Shown here piece after piece: positions 22,301-33,729 of a DNA stretch of 64,000 nucleotides. The stretch's first letter is position 1. The number at the start of each line of letters is the position of its first letter. The DNA lies in assembly GCF_905171765.1 (NCBI RefSeq), contig NC_053390.1:582702471-582766470 (forward strand), given 5' to 3'. The notes beneath the pieces were generated by a model. The model worked only from the letters and a program-made list of their open reading frames with translations. It did not search any database and was not told the origin of the DNA. The stretch comes from Bufo bufo. Its lineage: Eukaryota > Chordata > Amphibia > Anura > Bufonidae. Both the position numbers and the translations under genes were made by a program.

Positions 22301-23355
22301 CCCTTTTGCCGTGAATGAACCCCTGCTCTGCATTGCTGACAGGGGCCTAAATCTCTCAAAATCCTCTGTTCTATTGCTGGGTGACATGTACTCCCTTTTG
22401 CCGTGAATGAACCCCGTCTCTTCATTGCTGACAGGGGCTTAAATCTCTCAAAATCCTCTGTTCTATTGCTGGGTGACATGTACCCCCTTTTGCCGTGAAT
22501 GAACCCCTGCTCTGCATTGCTGACAGGGGCCTAAATCTCTTAAAATCCTCTGTTGTATTGCTGGGTAACATGAACCCCCTTTTGCTTTGAATGAACCCCT
22601 GCTCTGCATTGCTGACAGGGGCCTGAATCTCTCAAAACCCTCTGTTGTATTGCTGGGTGACATGAACCCCCTTTTGCCGTGAATGAACCCCTGCTCTGCA
22701 TTGCTGACAGGGGCCTAAATCTCTCAAAATCCTCTGTTGTATTGCTGGGTGACATGAACCCCCTTTTGCCGTAAATGAACCCCTGCTCTGCATTTCTGAC
22801 AGGGGCCTAAATCTCTCCAAATCCTCTGTTGTATTGCTGGGTGACATGTACCCCCTTTTGCCGTGAATGAACCCCTGCTCTGCATTGCTGACAGGGGCCT
22901 GAATCTCTCAAAATCATCTGTTGTATTGCTGGGTGACATGAACCCCCTTTTGCCGTGAATGAACCCCTGCTCTGCATTGCTGACAGGGGCCTAAATCTCT
23001 CAAAATCCTCTGTTCTATTGCTGGGTGACATGTACCCCCTTTTGCCGTGAATGAACCCTTGCTCTGCATTGCTGACAGGGGCCTAAATCTCTCAAAATCC
23101 TCTGTTGTATTGCTGGGTGACATGAACCCCCTTTTGCCGTGATTGAACCCCTGCTCTGCATTTCTGACAGGGGCCTAAATCTCTCAAAATCCTCTGTTCT
23201 ATTGCTGGGTGACATGTACCCCCTTTTGCTGTGAATGAACCCCTGCTCTGCATTGCTGACAGGGGCCTAGATCTCTCAAAATCCACTGTTCTATTGCTGG
23301 GTGACATGAACCCCATTTTGCCGTGAATGAACCCCTGCTCTGCATTGCTGACAGG
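16319..23355. repeat. 7-kb minisatellite of 92-bp units with higher-order periods
   Basis: About 76 head-to-tail units. Landmarks of the unit are gggtgacatgaaccccctttt, gaatgaacccctgctctgca and aggggcctaaatctctc. One recurring unit lacks 7 bp near aaatgctattgctggg. Higher-order structure: 18236-19240 repeats at 19241-20245 with period 1,005 (11 units less 7 bp). 17422-18230 recurs at 20077-20880 (offset 2,655). 21359-22262 recurs at 22463-23366 (period 1,104, 12 units). The roughly 70-codon minus-strand frames appear in every phase and are not genes. The array lies between two hAT-A 3' fragments. Confidence 0.95.
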
Positions 23356-23732
23356 GAACAAAATTTTGTGAAAACATCTGTTACTGATCGGAAGATGCGC
23401 AACTACAAGCGCACGCTGATGATAGCATTCCCACCTGACAGCGGGGGCACAGTGGAAGCACAAGGCGAAGTCAGAGGAGGAGGAAGAGGTCGCCAAAGCA
23501 GCTGGGGCACCACCAGCACCTGAGAAGGCAGGGTTAGCATAGCCCAAATGTGGAAAAGCTTTGTCAGCCTTGGAGGTGCTGTCCTGCCCTGCAGCCAGTG
23601 TATAGTGTGAATGTGTGTTTAGCACCGCAGAGAGCATTATCACAGGCCGCAGCCAATGTTAACAAGCTTACGTTTATAAAAATGAACCAGGCATGGATCC
23701 CACAGGACTTGTCTGTACCTTGTGCAGAATAG
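23356..23732 (+). pseudogene. hAT-A transposase C-terminal remnant
   Basis: Aligns by eye to 62075-62629 of the better copy: DRKMRNYKRTL, the RGRQ-type segment, the MWKSF segment, then a jump that removes most of the dimerisation domain, and finally YKLTFIKMNQAWIPQDL. Stop near 23730. Frameshifted and internally deleted. Confidence 0.75.
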
Positions 23733-24244
23733 ACATTTATACCAGCCTCAACCATCCATTCTTGTACTCAAGTGCACTTATTCTTTGTTTTATTTTGTTA
23801 TATGTCCCAATTTAAAAATAAAAAATAACACAAATCAGTGTTGGCTACCTATTCCTCCTTCACCGCCGCTTCCACCTACACCGCCATGTCAACCTACACC
23901 GCCACATACACCCATCCACCGCCTCCTCAACCTCCTACTCCTAGATCCAGATTGTTATTTTAAATTTTTCTGTATTTTATGTTATTTTAAGTCATTTCCC
24001 TATCCACATTTGTTTGCAGAACAGTTACCATGCTCTTAAGCACATTTTGATGCCTTTTGCAGCCCTCTAGCCCTTTGCAGGACAATTTTAGAGCCATTTT
24101 AGTGCCCAAAAGTTCGGGTCCCCATTGACTTCAATGGGGTTCGGGGTCAAGTTCGGGTCAAGTTCGGGTCTCGAACCCGAACTTTTTTTTCAAGTTCGGC
24201 CAAACCTGCCGAACCCGAACATCCAGGTGTCCGCTCAACTCTAC
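23733..24244 (+). mobile_element. hAT-A 3' UTR and 3' terminal inverted repeat
   Basis: The UTR is followed by a cluster of ttcgggt repeats (24108-24225) and the element end ccgctcaactctac at 24244. Its complement, gtagagttgagcgg, parallels the 5' end of the main hAT-A element (gtagggatgagcg at about 52044). The LINE reading frame resumes at the next base, so the hAT had inserted into that LINE. Confidence 0.75.
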
Positions 24245-24245
24245 T

Positions 24246-24671
24246 CATTTGGAGTATTGTGCGCAGTGCTTTAGACCATATCTCCAGAAGGATATTGTTA
24301 CTTTGGAGAGAGTTCAAAGAAGAGCTACTAAACTAGTACATGGATTGCAGGATAAAACTTACCAGGAAAGATTAAAGGACCTTAACATATATAGCTTTGA
24401 AGAAAGACGAGACAGAGGGGATATGATAGAAACGTATAAATACATAAAGGTAAAAGAGGAGAGAATATTTAAAAGAAGAAAAACTGCTACAAGAGGACAT
24501 AGTTTTAAATTAGAGGGGAAAAGGTTTAAAAGTAATATCAGGAAGTTTTACTTTACTGAGAGAGTAGTGGATGCATGGAATAGCCTTCCTGCAGAAGTGG
24601 TAGCTGCAAATACAGTGAAGGAGTTTAAGCATGCATGGGATAGGTATAAGGCCATCCCTCATATAAGATAG
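24246..24671 (+). pseudogene. CR1/L2-like LINE, C-terminal end of ORF2
   Basis: 141 open codons from LEYCAQCFRPYLQKD through RVQRRATKLVHGL, SFEERRDRGDMIETYK and DAWNSLPAEVV to a TAG near 24669. This is the region after the RT thumb in Jockey-superfamily LINEs (CR1/L2 group). The 3' UTR carries agactagatgggccaaatgg, a 3' tail I recall from such elements in amphibians. Everything upstream (endonuclease, RT core) is absent because the hAT-A end abuts codon LEY. Likely an old 5'-truncated copy. Confidence 0.8.
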
Positions 24672-24749
24672 GGCCAGGGGCTATTTATAGTATTCAGTAT
24701 ATTGTTCAGACTAGATGGGCCAAATGGTTCTTATCTGCCGACACAATGA

Positions 24750-25052
24750 GCGGTGCAATTATTTGTTCTAAAGCCCTTTTTGGCTTGTATTAGTGGCAAA
24801 TATATATATATTATTTGCCGTTCAGTGGTGCAGTTATATGTTCTAAAGCCTTTTGTGGTGTGTATAAGTGGAAAAAAATAAGGGGCTATTTGCCGTTCTG
24901 CGGAGCCGTTATATATGTTCTAAAGCCTTCTTTGGCTTGTATTAGTGGAACAAAAGGGCTTATTAGCAGTTGTGGTGTGGTGAAGTGAGAAAATTACAGA
25001 CTTTTTTGAGGTGCTTTAATTTCCTTTTAATTTATTTATTTGATCTAACAGT
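24750..25052 (+). repeat. hAT-B copy 1: 5' leader with three subterminal repeats of about 90 bp
   Basis: Three units around gttctaaagcc-ttggcttgtattagtgg (about 24765, 24850 and 24918), then AT-rich leader to the ATG at 25053. The 5' terminal inverted repeat is not visible; the element is cut by, or joined to, the LINE 3' end. Confidence 0.65.
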
Positions 25053-28000
25053 ATGTCATACAGAGAAGTGCCAGGCCCTGCAGAGGGGAGTGGCAGAGGC
25101 CTAAATGTTTCTAGTGCAGGCACGGATCGCAGTAGAGTAAGGGGGCGTGGCAGCAGGAGTCGCAGCGAGAGGCATGAGCTCCCGGTGTCATCTAGCGGTA
25201 GTGTCTTGACCAACAACCCAGTGGTTTTTGAATGGTTGACTCGGTCATACACTTCATACCAAGTGACATCAGACACCCCCAGCCAAGAGTTGGTGGGTAC
25301 ATCAGACACAACCCTTAGTTGGCATGGCCCGGGAGCAGGCCCTGTGCCCTCAGCTGTCCTCAACCTGCCTCTGTCCCTTTCTGTTCCCTCAGCCAGACAA
25401 GTATTATATGTTGTGGGTTCGGTTCCACTATACAGTGGGGACGAGCTACTAGAGGACAGTCAGCAGCTACTGGCCAGCCAAGATGTGCAGGAGACATCCG
25501 TCCCTTCCTCTGGTAGGCAGGCAAGTAGTGATGAGAGTGGCGTGGGATCTGGTGTTGCGAGCGGTCAGGCTCCTGACCCAGAGAGAATTGAGGAGGACAT
25601 CAGTGACATGCAGACAGTACTCGATGATGTTGATGTAGCTGATAGCACTTGGGAGCCGGGTGACGGAGGGGCTTCATCATCATTGGGAGAAGAGGGTGGC
25701 AGCTTGCCCGTGAGGCAGCAGCGGAGCCAGCAAGTCGCTAGTATGGCCTGGAGTCAGCAGGGTGGCAGCAATGGGAGGTCAGGAGCCAAACATGCCCGGG
25801 GTAGACCACCCACTTCGCAGGAGCCTACCTGCCTGGCATGTAGTGGTGCACGGGTTCACGGAGGCAGCAGCAGTAGAAGTTAGTCAGTGCATAGTGTTGG
25901 GTGTAAAATTACCTACTCGGCGGTGTGGCAGTTTTTTGTTAAGCCACCTGAGGAGGTGAACATGGCCATATGTAGAATCTGTGGGCAGAAGGTGAAGTGT
26001 GGCCAGGGTGTCAATGTTGGCACCACGGCCCTGCGTCAACATATGCAGCGTCACCGTAAAGTGGCCTGGGACAACCGTGTCTCCGATGTGGTGGTCCAGC
26101 CTGCCGCAGCAACCGCTGCATCACCCAGTGGCACTCATCCGATTTCAGGCAGTCAAGGCTCCACCACCTCAGCTGAAGGGAGCTGTCTGTCCTTCCCATC
26201 ATCTGCTGGTCCTGATGCTCTTGCTCCTCCTCCTACTCCTCGTCAGTCATTCCGTCAGCAATCGATCACCAAAGCGATTGCCAAGAGACAACAGTATGCG
26301 CGCACTCATCCAATGGTGGAGAGGCTGCTGTCCAACGTGCTCCTGTCCAAGTTGCTGGTCCTGCCGTCCCTCCCTTTCAAAGTGGTGGACTCTGCACCTT
26401 TCAGAGAACTGATGGCTTGTGCCGAGCCAAGATGGAGAGTCCCAAGCCGTCATTTCTTTGCGAAAAAGGCAGTACCAGCCCTGCACACACATGTAGACCA
26501 GAAGGTGAACCAGTCCTTGAGCCTGTTGGTGTCTGCCAAACTGCACGGTAGTGCCGACATGTGAAGCTGTAACTACGGTCAGGGAAAATACATGTCATTT
26601 ATGGCCTACTGGTTGAATGTGGTTCCTGCACAGCCACACCAGCAACTTGGCCAGGTGATGACGCTTCCGCCTCCAGGTTCTCACGCCGTTGATACTGTGA
26701 CAATGTCCGCCTCTACCTCCTCATCCTCCACCGTGCCCTCAGCCTCCACTGCAGGGACAATTTACAGTGCCCATATACCACATGTGCAGGGCCCCGGCAG
26801 TGTCACGCTGTTCTGCACCTCATTTCCCTGGGCAAACAGAGTTACACAGGGGAGGAACTGTTCTGTTTCCTTAATCAAGAAATCGAATGCTGGCTTTCTC
26901 CGTGATAACTCAAAGTTGGATCCATGATGACTGATAATGAGAAGAACATAGTGTCGGTGCTGTGTCAAGGAGGGCTGAGCCATGCACCCTACATGGCACA
27001 CGTGTTCAATCTGGTTCCACCCATCTGCAAGACATCCTAAAAATGGCCAGGAAACTTTGCATGCACTTCAGCCACTCGTACACCGCAAAGCACACCCTCC
27101 TTGAGCTGCAGCGGTAGAACTGCATCCCCCAACATAGGCAGATATGCGACATTTCCACCCATTGGAATTACACACTCCATATGTTGGACCGACTTTACGA
27201 ACAGACAAAAGGCCATAAACAATTTCTTGATGATCCAAGCGGACAGGAGTACTCCCCTGTGTGACTTCCATGTCAGCCAATGGCAGCTCATGAGTGACAC
27301 CTGCCGTTTGCTCAGGCCCTTTGAGGAGGCTACGTTATTTGTCAGTCACCAGGACTATGGGATGAACAACGTTATATCACTGCTTCATGTCCTGGAACAG
27401 ATGCTGGTAAATCTGGCTGGTCAGGGGACTGGGGACGTGGTGCCTAGATCTCACAGCCACATGAGCCCTGTGGGGGCTGAACTGGAGGGGGAGGAGGACA
27501 TTGGAGCACAAGCAAGGTGTAGCGAAATTGGTGGTTTTTATACACAGGTGACAGGAGAGGAGGAGCAGCCAGAGGAGCTACAGGGCATGGAGGAAGACGA
27601 GGCAGAGGACCCAGACACACCGGAACAGTATGCATTGGAGATGGAGGCAGGGAGTCCCTTCGAGTCACTTGCACAAATGGCCCGATGCATGCTAACTTGC
27701 TTGCATAGTGACAACCGAATTGTCAGCATTCGGCAGAGGGATGACTTCTGGCTTTCCACCTTGTTGGACCCTCGCTACCAGTCTAAAATGGGGGCCTTTT
27801 TTTACACCCGTTGAGAGGAAAGATTTACTGAACTACTATAGAGACATCCTATGTAGTCAGCTGGCCACTGTCTATCTGCGCCAATTTCCATCCTCTCACA
27901 GGTCTGATCAGAGAGACCCTCTGCACTCATGTTCCTCTGCCATGGGTACTGTGGCAGGGTGGGGGGTAGCAGCAGTTCCAGCTCCATCAGCAGCAACTTG

Positions 28001-28120
28001 AGTCTAGAGTCGCCGATAATCATCTTTCTTCACGTGCCTAGTGAAGAAAGCTAGACCTGGAGCAGAACCTGAACCAGCAGGAGGTGGCATACTTGGACAG
28101 TACCCTGCCAACCTACATTG
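25053..28120 (+). pseudogene. hAT-B transposase, copy 1 (decayed)
   Basis: The frame opens with MSYREVPGP and an acidic/Ser-rich N-terminus (276 codons) ending at a TAG at 25881. It continues in frame with a BED-type zinc finger: VWQFF, CRICGQKVKCG, then TALRQHMQRH (25920-26060). In-frame TGAs follow near 26562 and 26925. A frame with MMTDNEKN and HAPYMAHVFNLV marks the hAT catalytic region (26926-27040). 27101-27814 holds the conserved middle of the transposase with an acidic insert and LLDPRY. 28020-28120 gives LDLEQNLNQQEV. The C-terminal dimerisation domain is not in line; it lies inverted at 28398-28695. Dead: at least three stops and one frameshift. Confidence 0.8.
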
Positions 28121-28397
28121 CAGCCAATGCAGCAATGACAGTGTGGAGGTGGCAGCAGCAGCCTCAGGAGACCTGATGGTGAGGTGGCAGCAGCATCAGG
28201 AGACCACAGAGTGACCTGTTGACAGAGTGAGGAGGTGGGTGGCAATACCAGTACCAGCTGAAGATGGTGGTTGAAAGAAGGAGCACTTGGCATCAGATGT
28301 GTGGCATCAGGCGGGTGGCAGTATCAGAATAGTAGCTGAGGCAGGTAGCCAGAAGAAACCGGTCTCTTTTGTCAGTGTTGGTGTGGCACCATGGATG

Positions 28398-28695
28398 ATC
28401 TAGTCTGATGCATCAAGCATTTGTGGGTGGAAATCCTGGCTGATCCACGCCTGATTCATCTTGACAAATGTCAGTCTCTCCACATTTTGGACAGGTGAGT
28501 TCTCCATGGGGTTACTATGGCCCCTGCCAAACTAAACAACTGATCTGATGCCACACTACTGGCCGGGCAGAACAGCTTTTTCAAGGAAAACTCTGCCAGT
28601 TGCGGCCACAAATCCAGTTTGGCTGCATTGGCTGCATGGAAAGGAGCATTATATAATGTGATGGAAAAATTAATGAAGCCAGCAAAGGAGGCAAT
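28398..28695 (-). pseudogene. hAT C-terminal dimerisation domain, inverted
   Basis: Minus-strand codons: AANAAKLDLWPQLAEF, then LFCPASSVASDQLFSLAG and a TPWRTHLSKM segment, then a KMNQAWISQDF ending with a TAG near 28398. This is the hAT family C-terminal signature. The AANAA motif also ends the plus-strand copy near 28110-28130, so an internal inversion of hAT-B is likely. The upstream side is interrupted by the solo LTR at 28696. Confidence 0.75.
28691..28695. repeat. 5-bp target-site duplication (gcaat) of the solo LTR
   Basis: gcaat precedes the LTR here and follows it at 29223-29227. It also follows the right LTR of Gypsy-2 at 34257-34261. Confidence 0.85.
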
Positions 28696-29222
28696 TGTCA
28701 CGGATGGTGTTGCAGAAAACTGGAAGTTATAAATAAACATCCGACTGACTTGATCCCAAACTAAGGAACATATGTGTGAGCCCTATAAAACCCCTAGAGC
28801 TCTCCCTGACTGCTCTGCCCATGCAAAGATCTTTATGATAGATAAATGCATGCCCTCGTACCTAGACTGTGTGACACCTGAAAACCCTATAATAGTGAGG
28901 GGACACGACCACCGGCTCCCTGCACTTAATACGGAGGGAGTCAGGGTCACCTAGAATCAAGTCAGCACGGAAACACAAATAAAGGAAAAGACTTATCTGA
29001 GGAACCAGCAGTTGCAGCATCTAGCAGTGAACACAATCCAGGAAGTAGTATAAACCGCAAAGTGAGGCAGTATGGGAGGGAATATAAAGGGAGGCAATCA
29101 GTGTAAATAGGTGACGGCTGGGAGAAGGAAAAGAGATCACAAAGTGAAACCAAAACAAAGAACATCATGCAAGAGGTACAGAAGAACGTCTGCCAGAGCT
29201 TCTCAGAGAGCTGGCGGTGACA
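28696..29222 (-). mobile_element. solo LTR of Gypsy-2 (527 bp)
   Basis: Starts tgtcacgg and ends ggtgaca in plus coordinates, with gcaat on both sides. It has the same length as the LTR at 33730-34256, and I count about a dozen mismatches between them. No internal element sequence follows, so this copy is a solo LTR. Confidence 0.88.
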
Positions 29223-29484
29223 GCAATATGGACAATCACAATACATTAGTAACTGCCTTGTATTAACTTTCTCTACATGATAAATGCCACTTGATACAAC
29301 CCCTTTAAAGAGCCAGTATGCATATTTTTTGACAGTGGATTTGAACTGTGGTACTCTGGACTGCTCTTTTTGAATGGCATGCATTTTAAATGTACACAAC
29401 TGAACTGGTCAAGGTGTTTCTGAAAAAAGGGAATGGTTTAATGGTCAGAGAGACAAGTAAAGGTGCCAGTATCAAATAAAAGTG
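29223..29484. repeat. flanking segment, duplicated at 34257-34507
   Basis: About 255 bp of non-LTR DNA that also follows the right LTR of Gypsy-2. It was the flank of the original insertion. The two copies differ by small indels, for example an insert near 29335. Confidence 0.85.
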
Positions 29485-29544
29485 CATCATGCAAGAGGTA
29501 CAGAAGAACTTCTGCCAGAGCTTCTCAGAGAGCTGGCGGTGACA
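29485..29544 (-). mobile_element. 60-bp remnant of the Gypsy-2 3' LTR
   Basis: Only the last 60 bp (internal side) of the left LTR remains. It ends ggtgaca, followed inward by the purine-rich tract, whose complement reads gagggaggggtac. The junction with the duplicated flank is at about 29484, with short homology (gtgcatca). Confidence 0.8.
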
Positions 29545-29552
29545 GTACCCCT

Positions 29553-30784
29553 CCCTCTACGAGTGGACTCCGGACACTCAGAGCCCACCTTCTCAGGATG
29601 GGACCTATGGAAAGCCCTGATAAGACGAGTGGCCTTAATGTCCGCCACTGGGACCCACATCCTCTCCTCAGGACCATAACCCTCCCAATGAACGAGATAC
29701 TGGAGAGAACCGCAGATAATGCGAGAATCCACAATCCTAGAGACCTGAAATTCAAGATTACCATCAACAACAATCGGAGGAGGAGACAAAGAGGAGGGTA
29801 CAGTGGGTTGGACATACAGATTTAATAGGGACCTGTGAAAAACATTATGGATCTTCCAAGTCTGAGGAAGATCAAGACGGAAGGCAACGGGATTGAAGAC
29901 GGACAAGATCTTGTAAGGCCCAATAAACTTAGGACCCAACTTCGAGGAGGGAACCTTCAGTTTGATATTCTTTGTAGACAACCACACCAGATCACCCACA
30001 TTCAGATCCGGACCAGGCACACGTCTCTTATCCGCCACCCGCTTATATCTCTAACTCATCCTCTTCAGATTACCCTGAATCTTTTGCCAAATAAATGACA
30101 AAGATGAGGAAAATCTCTCCTCATCAGGTGAACCAGAAGACCTCTCTCCAGAGAATGTCCCAAACTGCGGATGAAACCCATATGCACCAAAAAATGGTGA
30201 CTTATCCGAGGACTCCTGGTGACAGTTATTTAAAGCAAACTCAGCAAGGGACAAAAAAGAACACCAATCCTCCTGATTCTCTGCCACAAAACAGCGCAGA
30301 TATGTCTCCACATTCTGATTGACGCGTTCGGTCTGGCCATTCGACTGCGGGTGAAAAGCAGAAGAGAACGACAACCGAACCCCAAGCGAGAACAGAAAGC
30401 CTTCCAGAATCTGGAAGCAAACTGCGTGCCCCTATCAGAAACTATGTCTGAAGGAATGCCATGCAATTTGACAATGTGATCAACAAAAGCTTGCGTCAGC
30501 GTTTTAGCATTGGGTAACCCAGGAAAGGGAATGAAATGCGCCATTTTGCTAAAACGGTCTACTACTACCAGAATCACAGTCTTCCCCGAGGAATGAGGCA
30601 GGTCCGTAATGAAGTCCATGGACAGATGTGTCCAAGGACGGGAAGGAATGGGTAACGGGATGAGAGAACCCGATGGCCGTGAATGAGGGACCTTGGCACG
30701 AGCGCAGGTCTCGCAGGCTGCCACAAAACCCTCAACCGTCTTACGAAGAGCTGGCCACCAGAATCTCCGAGCAATGAGATCCAC
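29553..30784 (-). pseudogene. Gypsy-2 integrase with chromodomain
   Basis: Two frames. 30230-30784 has the zinc-binding end (CETCARAK) and the DDE core: the SMDFITDLP Asp and VSDRGTQF Asp, with the FHPQSNGQTERVNQ Glu in an overlapping frame near 30340. 29553-30038 covers the GPYKILSVFNPVAF-type SH3-like tail and a chromodomain with FQVSRIVDSR and YLVHWEGYGPEERMWVP. Chromodomain integrases direct insertion to marked chromatin. The frames are broken near 30250. Confidence 0.88.
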
Positions 30785-30932
30785 TGAGGCTCTACTCCCC
30801 GGGTGTCCAACAAGGACAGTATCAGGGTGCTCCTTAAAAACCTTGTGTCATAAAGCGAGAGGCACAAACAACCTTCCAGGAGGACAAAGATCAGGAGCCT
30901 CTGCCTGGGCGGCCTGAACCTCTGCCTCCAAA

Positions 30933-32460
30933 TCAGGATAAAGAGCAGAGACGACCATCCCCTTCAGCCAAAATGGGACCCGGGTCTTCAAAGTTCCCCC
31001 CTCCCGGAAAACAACGTGACAGGGCATCAGCCTTCACATTATTAACCCCAGGGCGGAACGTGACAACAAAATTAAACCTAGAAAAGAATAAAGACCATCT
31101 GGCCTGTCTCGGGTTCAGACGCTTGGCTGATTCCAAGTAGGCCAGATTCTTATGGTCGGTAAACATGGTAATAGGGTGTGTGGCTCCCTCTAGCCAATGG
31201 CGCCATTCCTCAAAAGCTAATTTGATGGCCAACAACTCCCTATCTCCCACATCGTAATTTCTCTCTGCAGAGGAGAGTTTCCTTGAGAAAAAGGCACACG
31301 GTCGCCATTTGGCAGGAGAGGGACCCTGAGATAAGACCGCACCCACACCCACTTCAGAAGCGTCACCTCAACAATGAAAGGCAGAGAGACATCAGGTTGT
31401 ACCAAGATGGGAGCGGAAGCAAAACTCTCTTTGATACTAGAAAAGGCCTTAAGCGCATCTACCAACCAGGAGAAAAAATCTACCCCCTTTTTAGTCATAT
31501 CAGTGAGTGGCTTAACAACAGAGGAATAATTCAAAATGAACTTCCTGTAATAATTGGCAAAACCCAAAAACCGCATCAGGGCCTTCTGATTTTCAGGAAG
31601 CTCCCAATCAAGCACAGCGCGGACCTTCTCAGGGTCCATGCGAAAACCAGAAGCGGAGAGAAGAAAACCCAGAAATTGAATTTCTGGAACCGCAAACACA
31701 CATTTTTCCAGTTTAGCGTACAATTTATTCTCCCGCAGAATGAGCAAGACCTGACGTAGGTGGTCCCTATGAGTTTTGAAATCAGGATAAAAAATCAAAA
31801 TGTCATCTAGATACACCAGTACAAATTTCCCCATTAAATGATAAAAAATGCTGTTCACAAAATGTTGGAAGACGGCCGGAGCATTCATCAAACCAAAGGG
31901 CATAACCAAATTCTCGAAATGGCCATCAGGGGTATTGAAGGCTGTCTTCCATTCGTCCCCTTCCCTGACCCTGACTAGGTTGTATGCCCCTCTTAAATCC
32001 AACTTAGAAAAAACTTTAGCCCCAACAATCTGGTTAAACAAGTCCGGGATCAGAGGAAGCGGATAAGGGTCACGAATTGTAATACAGTTTAGCTCCCTGA
32101 AATCCAGACATGGTCTTAAAGAACCATCTTTTTTCTTAACAAAAAAAAAAACAGCGGCAACAGGTGACTTCGAGGGTCGAATGTGTCCCTTTCTCAGGCT
32201 CTCAGAGATATAAGTACGCATAGCGACCTTTTCAGGTTGGGAGAGATTGTATAAACGTGATTTTGGCAGCTTGGTGCCTGGGATGAGATTAATAGGGCAA
32301 TCGTACTCCCGGTGAGGGGGCAGCTCCTGGACACCACTCTCTGAAAACACATCCGAAAATTCAGAGAGAAAAGATGGTACAGTCTTGGTAGAAACCTCTG
32401 TAAGAGACGCATTGAGGCAATTCTCTCTGCAAAAGTCACTCCAACCATTTATTTGCCTTG
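30933..32460 (-). pseudogene. Gypsy-2 reverse transcriptase and RNase H
   Basis: 31217-32350 reads through LRPCLDFRELN, KLDLRGAYNLVRV, PFGLMNAPAVFQ and the catalytic VYLDDILIF box (about 31820), then the connection FLGFANYYRKF. A frameshift near 31340 moves the RNase H domain to 30933-31352, with [29 protein letters not shown] and ADALSR. Confidence 0.9.
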
Positions 32461-32485
32461 CTTGCCAATCAATGGTGAGGTTATG

Positions 32486-33703
32486 TTAAGTGATCCAGGG
32501 TAGCCCCAACACTAGAGCAGTAGGTAATCCGCTTAGGACGAAACATGACATATCCTCAACATGAGCATCACCCACAGTCAAACGGATATTGTGAACTATG
32601 CCCTTTAATGATTTTTGAGAAAGTGGAGCGGAATCGATGGCAAAAACAGGTATATCCTTTCCCAAAGTGCATACCTGGAAACCATGTGTTATAGCAAATT
32701 GATTATCAATGAGATTGACAGCTGCTCCACTATCTACAGAAATCTCACAAACAATGTTCTTGCTATCTAGCGCCACCCTGGCAGGTAGGACAAAACGGGA
32801 ACTACAAGCAAACGGCAAACCTTCAATTTCCGCATTAACCTTGCCAATAGTAACAGATGGAAAGTTTTTAGAGGGTTTTTTTCTCTTTGTTTCTTTATTA
32901 ACCTCAGAAAACTCCCTGAATCTCCTAGAGGGGCAAACATTTGCCAAATGATTTATACCTCCACAACAGAAACAAACCCTCCTCTGAGAGCTGAATCCTC
33001 TACTATCAGAGGCAAGCAAACCCAGCTGCATGGCCTCCTGCTCAGAGGGGATTGAGAGAGACTGAGGCCCCTGCGCACTGAATGAGACCGCCCCACTGTC
33101 CTTGGACTGAATATGACAGGAAGGAGTGATCTCTCCTCTCTCTCTAAGACGCCTGTCAATATGAACAGCTCGAGACATGGCAGACTCCAATGAGGCAGGT
33201 CTCTCATAAAAGGCAAATGCATCTTTCAATCCCTCCGAAAGACCATGGCAAAATTGACTTCGGAGTGCAGCATCATTCCAACCAGTATCAGCTGCCCATC
33301 TCCGAAATTCTGAACAATATATCTCTGCGGACTGTTTACCCTGGCATAAAAGACGCAGTTTAGGTTCAGCCAAAGCAATACGATCCGGGTCATCATATAT
33401 CTGCCCCAGGGCTACAAAGAGCGTTATCCCTGAGCAGCGAGATGATGATCCCCACCCTCTGCTCCTCATCACTAGAGGAATGGGGAAGTAGGCGAAAATG
33501 GAGTTTGCAAGCCTCTCTAAAACAAACAAAATTCTCACTACCCCCGGAGAACGTATCCGGAAGCGAGATCTTAGGCTCGGAACAAACTCCATGAACGTAA
33601 GCAGAACCGGTCACCTGAAACTGAGACACAGTTTTAACCGAGATCTGAAACCTCCAGTGAAAGACCCTGCATGCGGTCAATCAAAGCCGAAACCGGATCC
33701 ATG
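32486..33703 (-). pseudogene. Gypsy-2 gag and protease
   Basis: The start ATG is near 33703 (MDPVSALIDRMQ), about 30 bp inside the 5' LTR. A stop and frameshift near 33640 and 33420 divide the capsid region, which contains SLPDTFSGG and FREACKLHFRLLP. The zinc knuckle reads C-F-C-C-G-G-I-N-H-L-A-N-V-C (CX2CX4HX4C) near 32960. The aspartic protease site is VDSGAAVNLID near 32720. Confidence 0.85.
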
Positions 33704-33729
33704 CTTAAGACGGTTTTGGCGGTTTATAA

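Noticed and set aside
16319..23355. CRISPR array
   Set aside because: The whole 92-bp unit repeats with no unique spacers. No cas genes, and the context is a vertebrate transposon.
23356..23540. A new gene joined to the end of the 92-bp array (183 codons on the minus strand)
   Set aside because: It combines repeat frames with the antisense of a hAT-A remnant whose sense strand matches known transposase codons.
16308..23643. Dozens of minus-strand frames of 62-183 codons in the 92-bp array, with SPSNTTEDFERFRPLSAMQS-like text
   Set aside because: 92 is not a multiple of 3, so each frame ends after about two units and restarts in another phase. No start context, no domain, and identity follows the DNA repeat.
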